Shown: positions 29,401-33,356 of the stretch, piece by piece
Layout: each line of letters opens with the position of its first letter
Numbering within the stretch: the first letter of the stretch is position 1
Origin: an uncultured Bacteroidales bacterium
Lineage (GTDB): Bacteria; Bacteroidota; Bacteroidia; Bacteroidales; Paludibacteraceae
Direction of reading: 5' to 3'
Assembly: GCA_937907165.1 (NCBI GenBank)
Contig: CALCUH010000071.1
Span: 1 to 33,356 of the forward strand
DNA length: 33,356 bases
Notes under the pieces: generated by a model
Told to the model about the DNA's origin: nothing
The model's input: only the letters and a program-made list of their open reading frames with translations
Database searches by the model: none
Made by a program: the position numbers and the translations under genes

Positions 29401-29699
29401 TCTCCGTCAAGTATCTTTGCCGCATAAAGAAGGGAGCTCCGGCAGGTGAGTTCGCTATGGGTTCCGCAACACTTGTCGCAGGCGACAACAAGGTGAGCGC
29501 ATCTGCGGATCCTACGGTGACGATAGGAGAATGTGTTGGCTTGGAAGAGTTGACAACATTCGACGAGAACGAGCGTGTGGATGTCTACAACGCTTTGGGT
29601 GCATTACTTAGAAAGCATGTTCTTTGGAAGGACGCTTTGAACGGCTTGCCTACGGGCGTTTATATGGTCAATAACAAAAAGGTCGTTTACAAGGAATGA
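26415..29699 (+). CDS. Secreted GH8-like glycoside hydrolase with DUF11-like and T9SS sorting domains
   Basis: A 1094-residue modular exoprotein. A signal peptide (residues 1-22, ending SASAFA) precedes a GH8-like (alpha/alpha)6 domain at about 70-545. Its signatures are TEGDGYMLLAS (Glu120, expected proton donor) and SATDGDNDIAMALLIAYKQWG (187-207). Family 8 enzymes cleave beta-1,4-glucans, xylan or chitosan. Residues about 556-690 look like a DUF11/CARDB-type beta module (DKTYAYEGDKVTYGVQCRNYG, then ATKGGSYDAASHAVTWKI). An unassigned beta-rich region follows. The last 70 residues (RVDVYNALGALLRKHV, LNGLPTGVYMVNNKKVVYKE) resemble a type A T9SS sorting domain. Codon GC content shifts sharply inside the gene. 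The substrate is unknown; no other polysaccharide-utilisation genes adjoin. Confidence 0.75.
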   Translation: MKIQKLAFVLLGSALLSASAFAEEAVPASSFVNIKINSGDPAYPFPQFQEYKGGGKSLAKYNAEGVTHADMEKTMREAYEIMSHRCRYEKTEQSGVKYITFNNEKGHPDLTGGMGIFVTEGDGYMLLASAIFADQPTFNGLWMWIHDNRMSDVKRYSDGEWLRKGKNRGNLAGWSALPDSDEEIVSSATDGDNDIAMALLIAYKQWGEFMRQDGEIVKDFEGNPISYKQIAEDYVKALVDTVKIDIPNPDGSIYHAGYLSGDIGVDGYPKYGNKGGELTKWRGTQTLNDQLRECVYVGTGSDVHTCADYNAPSYYTEFADWLENGDGNGTEWEISQFKRGAASSNWLNKQAYDQGLIPSIGRVSMKNDTMVTFEAFGDGEDFRYPWRHMLDYLWHGDASDGWDPIAHAVIKGEKNTSEYDMAIRYAELLKNPSEGGTLICKQMGAAPEPDEINLSGICQVPHSWDLRGEVQAPYRTVLSLGAGSPAAVISGDVDLVADLYRQCETTWDDQDYYEGDDAYLRYLGSTPKYFHGWFRTLGMLVASGNMMAPSEMESRANVKVYMSVDKTYAYEGDKVTYGVQCRNYGSKAAENLVVTTPLDPDYKFVSATKGGSYDAASHAVTWKIASLPGFKTGALDATIDSLSFTVKVSDTQNKLVGLTTTVKGSNFETWESNEYPNNATYTMERNLVDILKSTNRLEKLTDVESASEGDTIAVTLRFTNDTSTCLTGGRDHVNVSFGYQSLDDYAADLEFRFWNDAYEAYIDLSNYRISYFLYDTMPQFDESNYTPYLGKCGTYFGGGSNERGDLSVDSIVMIGESLSEGSSEAGKWNQRIMLRYRNLMAPTSKMGLYCHKGVKSEFYMAFRKSNRYDVPIEDWSLDPQVKVSTVPNKFTLVSPSWAANDGEGYSVDRYLRNQCSDYPETTTSRILVEEWDGYTWRKILGSSPVTGMNYTDVTITDTLSKYLEFCGVADSANCQVKMTDGVLNVTAPSLKVGETISVKYLCRIKKGAPAGEFAMGSATLVAGDNKVSASADPTVTIGECVGLEELTTFDENERVDVYNALGALLRKHVLWKDALNGLPTGVYMVNNKKVVYKE

Positions 29700-29706
29700 T
29701 AATGGT

Positions 29707-29742
29707 GAAGCGATCCGCATCTGTGGGTCGCTTCTCCCTTTT
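29707..29742 (+). terminator. Terminator hairpin after the GH8-like gene
   Basis: GAAGCGA/TCGCTTC arms (29707-29713, 29728-29734) with a weak T tract (CTCCCTTTTG). Confidence 0.5.
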
Positions 29743-29759
29743 GATAAATTTGAAATCGG

Positions 29760-29800
29760 AACGCACAACTTCTCGTATGGATGTTGTGCGTTTCTTTTTT
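29760..29800 (+). terminator. Second, stronger terminator
   Basis: Perfect 10-bp arms AACGCACAAC/GTTGTGCGTT (29760-29769, 29783-29792) followed by TCTTTTTTA. The remaining gap to 29954 shows nothing recognisable. Confidence 0.75.
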
Positions 29801-29954
29801 ATTGTTGAAGGCTATGTTTCATTTCTGAATCTAAGAAATAGGTTGTCATAAGGCATAATCGAATACATAAAAGAGGAAATCGCTGAGGATACGAGCCCAT
29901 TCAAATAGGATTCGCAGAGATGTTTAAAATCCTTATGAAAGGTAAATAATAAGG

Positions 29955-30701
29955 TTACAGGATGATTGCCACCACTCCGCTGATGGCCATGTAGATGTAG
30001 ACGATTTTACGGAGCGTATCGGCGGAAATCCTCTCAAAGACTAGTTTGCCGAGGTAGGTGCCCACCGCCACGCCTACGATGGCGTAGAGCCAGCTGATCC
30101 GTACAGCGTGGGTGAAGAGCCCGTTCTGCGCTCTGAAGAGTGTCATCGCCACGTTGCCGATGAAGAAGTAGATTTGCGCCATGGCTAGGTAGTGTTCCTT
30201 GTCCTTCTCCGAAGCGAGGAAGTAGAGCACGGCCGGAGGTCCCTGCATGCCGAAGAATCCTCCCATCACGCCACTGATGCTGCCCATGGAGATTTGCAGC
30301 GGTAGGGTGGGTTTGACGCAGATGTGCTTGCTGACGAAGAGGAAATAGAGGCTCATGACGATCAGCATGACGCCTAACAAGGTCTTCAGGTGCGAGTCTG
30401 CCACCATCGAGACATATTGGATGGAGATGTAGGCGACGATGAGGAAGGTGATCAGAATGGGGATCATCCGCTTCCATGTCACGTATTTATAGGCTTTGGA
30501 TAGGATGAATACCGATTGTGCGGCGGAGAGCATGCCCGAGAGCGTGGTCGACTCGCCGTAGGAGGGCATGAGGTAGGGAAGCATGGTCATGATAAAAATG
30601 CCGAACCCGAAGCCGCACACCCGCTGCACGAAGGCGGCGGCCATGGCAAGCGAAATCAACGACGCGATGATGGGAAACGAACACTCCATGACAATCTTCA
30701 A
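29955..30701 (-). CDS. TauE/SafE (TSUP) family permease
   Basis: A 248-residue polytopic inner-membrane protein with seven or eight hydrophobic segments. The family's paired halves are visible: an N-terminal FVQRVCGFGFGIFIMTMLPYL and a second GSISGVMGGFFGMQGPPAVLYFL. TSUP proteins export sulfite, sulfoacetate or related organosulfur anions, but substrates are known for few members. Nothing next to it indicates the substrate. A TAACTTCG near-consensus -7 box lies about 10 bp upstream (30717-30710 on the minus strand), implying a very short leader or a start at the second in-frame ATG (30686). Its codon use is noticeably GC-rich compared with the genes to its right. Confidence 0.85.
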   Translation of the reverse strand: MKIVMECSFPIIASLISLAMAAAFVQRVCGFGFGIFIMTMLPYLMPSYGESTTLSGMLSAAQSVFILSKAYKYVTWKRMIPILITFLIVAYISIQYVSMVADSHLKTLLGVMLIVMSLYFLFVSKHICVKPTLPLQISMGSISGVMGGFFGMQGPPAVLYFLASEKDKEHYLAMAQIYFFIGNVAMTLFRAQNGLFTHAVRISWLYAIVGVAVGTYLGKLVFERISADTLRKIVYIYMAISGVVAIIL

Positions 30702-30824
30702 ATTTTCCGCGAAGTTACAAAAATGTGGGGATGGGGAGAAATCTTTAAACGTTATGTTGTTTTATTCTCTCTTTGCGATGTGGACATTATAAGGATTATA
30801 TGGTTTTATATTGTACATTTATCT

Positions 30825-30862
30825 AATGTCTCATCTAATGAGACATTTTGCGCTTATATTTG
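30825..30862 (+). promoter_or_regulatory. Dyad operator plus promoter of the radical SAM operon
   Basis: Perfect 10-bp inverted arms AATGTCTCAT/ATGAGACATT (30825-30834, 30838-30847) with a 3-nt spacer lie 7 bp before a consensus -7 box TATATTTG (30855-30862). The dyad occupies the place of the -33 box, which is absent, as expected for a regulator-dependent promoter. The ATG follows 22 bp later. Confidence 0.6.
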
Positions 30863-30884
30863 TATTTGAGAAAAACATTTTGTC

Positions 30885-31814
30885 ATGAAGATAGATAAAG
30901 AATATCCTGCGACTCATTCTATGTCAACCGCATGGTATATAGTTGACGATGAGGGTAATGTCGGTTTTATGGATTACAACGAGAATGGTCCTGTGCCATT
31001 AGGTGTGCCGTCAATGGAAGGAATCGATTATCTTGTGTGGGGGCTGCCGGATGATACTTATCCGTATCCTTCCCATGTGACAATAGATTTATCTGACGAA
31101 CAGATTTATGATATTATCGGCAAGCCTCATACTCCAGAGGAGGAGAATTTATGGTTTGAGGATTGTGTGGTAAGAATAGATAAGGGGCAAGAGTCCGAAT
31201 TCCTCAAGTTATGCGAAGGAAAGACGATAAATCAATGTATATGCATATCGAAACGACTTGGCCTTTATTTGTTTGATGCGTTTGATTGTACTACGGATAG
31301 TGCTATCAAAGCAGGCTCTCCATTAGCAAAAATGTTGGCTTCGAAGATGATTTTGGAGGTTTATAGGGTGCCCTATTTTGAGAATGATGACGAATACAAG
31401 AATGGTAGGGTTGTGCATACGAAAGAGTACGATACTTGTCCGTTCTTTATCTATCACCAGCCATACTGGGACCAATTTTTGCCTCAAAAAATGATGGTGC
31501 CGGAACATCCTGTTAAGATAGAACAATTACCTGAAAATCTGAGGGGAAGGGCACATAGGATTCCTGGACGGTTTGCTGAATTGGATACATTCCAAATAGC
31601 CGAATATTATCCGTGCGGTACGATGGTAGCGATATCGGACCCGGAGATTAAAATCAATGGGTATGCGTATGAGGTCTTCCCGTTGCCAGATGGATCCGAA
31701 GCTTATTTGAGGATAGAGGAGTCTGCGGAGGAGAATGTGCCGATGAAGTATTCCCAAGAAGAGTTTGAACGATTGAAAGAAGAAGGAAAGGTTGAATTTA
31801 TAGAAGAAAAATGA
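30885..31814 (+). CDS. Uncharacterised 309-residue cytoplasmic protein, radical SAM partner
   Basis: I do not recognise a named family. There is no signal peptide or membrane segment. The start THSMSTAWYIVDDEGNVGFMDYNENGPVP looks like a small beta-hairpin module. The rest is acidic and aromatic, with several Cys in hydrophobic contexts (ENLWFEDCVVRID, INQCICISKRLGLYLFDAFDCTTD, YDTCPFFIYHQPYW, AEYYPCGTMVAI). The C-terminus (YSQEEFERLKEEGKVEFIEEK) is a charged helix. Its stop overlaps the radical SAM start (ATGA), implying coupled translation and likely joint function. Possible roles are substrate, scaffold or recognition partner of the enzyme; an immunity-type protein is another idea. None is demonstrated by the sequence. 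Confidence 0.6.
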   Translation: MKIDKEYPATHSMSTAWYIVDDEGNVGFMDYNENGPVPLGVPSMEGIDYLVWGLPDDTYPYPSHVTIDLSDEQIYDIIGKPHTPEEENLWFEDCVVRIDKGQESEFLKLCEGKTINQCICISKRLGLYLFDAFDCTTDSAIKAGSPLAKMLASKMILEVYRVPYFENDDEYKNGRVVHTKEYDTCPFFIYHQPYWDQFLPQKMMVPEHPVKIEQLPENLRGRAHRIPGRFAELDTFQIAEYYPCGTMVAISDPEIKINGYAYEVFPLPDGSEAYLRIEESAEENVPMKYSQEEFERLKEEGKVEFIEEK

Positions 31815-32563
31815 TAGAACTGCTTTCAATAGATTTAAGCAATTATTGTTCAAAACAATGTCCTTTCTGTTACAACCATAGCAATAGAGAAGGTAATACG
31901 CTTTGGTCTCCTCAAGAAGTAATCGCTTTCGCCTCGGATTGTGTGGACCATGGTGTGAGGGCTGTTTCCCTTGGTGGAGGAGAGCCTTTTGAATACGAAG
32001 GGGTGTTTGACGTAATCGACGCTCTTTATCCTAAGTGCTATCTTTCAGTTACTACCAATGGCTTGCCTTTGGAGAAAGACGAGGTGTGGGAGAACCTGAT
32101 GCGGCATAGCCCGGACAAGATACATATAACCATTCATCAACCTCAATTGGTTATGGAAGTGTCTCGTGTGGAAAATATGGTGAAGAGATTGTGTCAGACG
32201 AGAATCAAGCCGGGACTGAATCTTTTGGTCGGAGCCGACAAAATAGAAGAGTCTAAAATTGTCTACGCAAGGTTTCTTCAGTTCGTAAAACCAGAGCAAA
32301 TTATTTTGGTGCCACAACGGTATGGCAACGCGCCTACGCCTAAACAGTTGTCCTTAGTGACGGACGGAAAACCATTTCAAAGTCCCTCATGCTTATTAGG
32401 TTGTGCTAAGACTAATAATTTCGCTTCCGTGTCATGGGACAAAAAGGTTAATTATTGTAGTTATACTCCTAAAAAACAACCGTTGGAAACCTTGGACTAT
32501 AATGGATTGTCAAATGCGTTATCCCAAGCGGAATGGGGGACTTGCGTTGGTGTCATAAGATGA
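31811..32563 (+). CDS. Radical SAM enzyme with extra C-terminal cysteines
   Basis: A 250-residue protein beginning IELLSIDLSNYCSKQCPFCYNH, where Cys13, Cys17 and Cys20 form the CxxxCxxC motif for the 4Fe-4S cluster that cleaves S-adenosylmethionine. VSLGGGEPFEYEGV (53-66) contains the GGE motif for SAM binding, and SVTTNGLPL (79-87) is the next barrel strand. At about 250 residues the barrel is near minimal. Cys194, Cys198, Cys216 and Cys245 in the C-terminal third (PSCLLGCAKTNN, NYCSYTP, GTCVGV) could bind an auxiliary cluster, unlike a full SPASM domain. No RiPP-type precursor peptide was seen. It overlaps the 309-residue protein by 4 bp; two hairpins follow. Confidence 0.85.
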   Translation: MIELLSIDLSNYCSKQCPFCYNHSNREGNTLWSPQEVIAFASDCVDHGVRAVSLGGGEPFEYEGVFDVIDALYPKCYLSVTTNGLPLEKDEVWENLMRHSPDKIHITIHQPQLVMEVSRVENMVKRLCQTRIKPGLNLLVGADKIEESKIVYARFLQFVKPEQIILVPQRYGNAPTPKQLSLVTDGKPFQSPSCLLGCAKTNNFASVSWDKKVNYCSYTPKKQPLETLDYNGLSNALSQAEWGTCVGVIR

Positions 32564-32575
32564 TTCGAACCTAGT

Positions 32576-32594
32576 TGGGATGGAAAACATCCCA
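32576..32594. terminator. Short hairpin after the radical SAM gene
   Basis: TGGGATG/CATCCCA arms around a GAAAA loop, 13 bp after the stop, followed by TTGTTT. Either a weak terminator or an mRNA 3' structure. Confidence 0.4.
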
Positions 32595-32624
32595 TTGTTT
32601 AGTGGATATGCCATGAAAATCCAA

Positions 32625-32673
32625 AGACCACCGAATTCAAAGTCAGTGGCCTTCGGTTGTCTGAAACTTTTTT
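32625..32673 (+). terminator. Terminator of the radical SAM operon
   Basis: AGACCACCGAA (32625-32635) pairs with TTCGGTTGTCT (32652-32662), 10 of 11 positions, with GAAACTTTTTT after it. Confidence 0.55.
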
Positions 32674-32693
32674 AGAGGTTAGGCTCTCTCTCC

Positions 32694-33356
32694 TTACAAA
32701 CTCATCTTGTAAATATTAAACACGTCCTCCTTGTATAGCGGTTTGAAGTTGCCTGCGAATCCGTCGCCCACGCACTTGCCCGCCATCTCCTCCAATGGTG
32801 CGTCGCCTAGACCGAGTTGGGTGAGGGTGGATGGTTGTCCGATCGTGTCGAAGAAGGTGCGCAGTTTGTCTATTCCCCTTTGGATGGTCTTCTCCGTGTC
32901 CCTGTCCATCTCCACCTCCATGACGTTCGTGGCGAACTGCAGGAACATCTTCGGTTTCTCCTTGTAGACGTACCTCATCCAGTTAGGTGTGAGCACCGCC
33001 AAGCCTGCTCCGTGCGCCACACGGCAGTCGTGCGCGCTCAGTTCGTGTTCCATGCCGTGGCATCCCCAGTCTTGTATACGTCCGCAGCCGAGGAATCCGT
33101 TGTGGGCGAAAGAACCTCCGAGCGACACTTCAGACCATGCGTCGTAGTCCTTCGGGGCTTTCATCAGGATGAGGGCGTTTCTCATGATGGTTCTGAGCGT
33201 GGCTTCGCAGAGCGAGTCAATCAGCTCGGTGTGGGTGGTCTGGGTGAAATAGCGCTCGAAGATGTGGCCGAGGGCCTCTTCGCCAATCCCGCAGCCGTCG
33301 TCGGCGACGGAGAACTTCAGGACCTCGTCCTCGATGCTGCCGGCGATGCGGATGGC
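32694..33356 (-). CDS. Iron-containing alcohol dehydrogenase, C-terminal part, fused at the edge to kinase-like ATPase sequence
   Basis: Open to the right edge. From the stop back to about 33257 the product is the C-terminal half of a BdhA/YqhD-type Fe-dependent alcohol dehydrogenase: GHIFERYFTQTTHTELIDSLCEATLRTI, APKDYDAWSEVSLGGSFAHNGFLGCGRIQDWGCHGMEHELSAHDCRVAHGAGLAVLTPNW, which includes the metal-binding histidine region. Such enzymes reduce aldehydes with NAD(P)H in the cytoplasm. Upstream, the same frame reads IRIAGSIEDEVLKFSVADDGCGIGEEAL, which looks like the HATPase domain of a histidine kinase (DDGCGI as the G1 box), not a dehydrogenase. The expected metal Asp four residues before His is Glu. 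An ATG at 33185 could start only a useless fragment. Assembly chimera or genuine fusion; see findings. Confidence 0.75.
   Translation of the reverse strand, partial: AIRIAGSIEDEVLKFSVADDGCGIGEEALGHIFERYFTQTTHTELIDSLCEATLRTIMRNALILMKAPKDYDAWSEVSLGGSFAHNGFLGCGRIQDWGCHGMEHELSAHDCRVAHGAGLAVLTPNWMRYVYKEKPKMFLQFATNVMEVEMDRDTEKTIQRGIDKLRTFFDTIGQPSTLTQLGLGDAPLEEMAGKCVGDGFAGNFKPLYKEDVFNIYKMSL

Overview
The window reads as a chromosomal segment of a member of the order Bacteroidales, most likely Prevotella-like. The evidence is repeated promoters of the Bacteroidetes type (TTTG, 18-20 nt, TAnnTTTG), a DUF6089-uppS-bamA-skp-skp block, a ResB-CcsA fusion, a YWFCY-type TraG protein, and a secreted GH8 enzyme ending in what looks like a type IX secretion (T9SS) sorting domain. 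Genus is inference. No rRNA, tRNA, CRISPR array or prophage was seen.

Layout. 1-79: start of a leftward gene, probably GTP-type PEP carboxykinase. 201-4749 (minus): a five-gene operon with a tyrosine/histidine ammonia-lyase of the flexirubin/aryl-polyene type, a FabG-like ketoreductase, a LolA-like carrier, a LolB-like lipoprotein and an exported TonB-plug-like protein. This is the accessory part of an aryl-polyene/flexirubin pathway without ketosynthase, acyl carrier protein, ligase or transporter genes. 5094-7766: an orphan TraG/VirD4-like coupling ATPase. 7919-10126: a cytochrome c assembly fusion. 10662-15944: envelope biogenesis genes (DUF6089 protein, UppS, BamA, two Skp/OmpH chaperones). 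Then come murI, convergent helD, an exported protein of unknown function, and purL.

The stretch 24228-25251 is the most plastic part. It holds a REP-associated tyrosine transposase (RAYT), REP-like palindromes (one inside the RAYT reading frame), an eight-unit 19/21-bp tandem array and a CCGTTC-type simple repeat. Beyond it lie a CDF metal transporter, a 1094-residue GH8 protein, a TauE/SafE permease, a two-gene operon (uncharacterised 309-residue protein plus radical SAM enzyme, overlapping ATGA), and at the right edge an iron-containing alcohol dehydrogenase whose reading frame runs in frame into histidine-kinase-like ATPase sequence.

The strongest candidates for something undescribed are: (1) two inverted copies, about 10 kb apart, of a compact cassette made of a palindrome, a promoter, a 35-nt invariant leader and a terminator hairpin, with a tiny reading frame kept in phase in both; (2) the radical SAM/309-residue pair behind a 10-bp-arm dyad; (3) the RAYT that carries its own REP palindrome. 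Everything here comes from reading the sequence and from recalled family knowledge; no database search was run.
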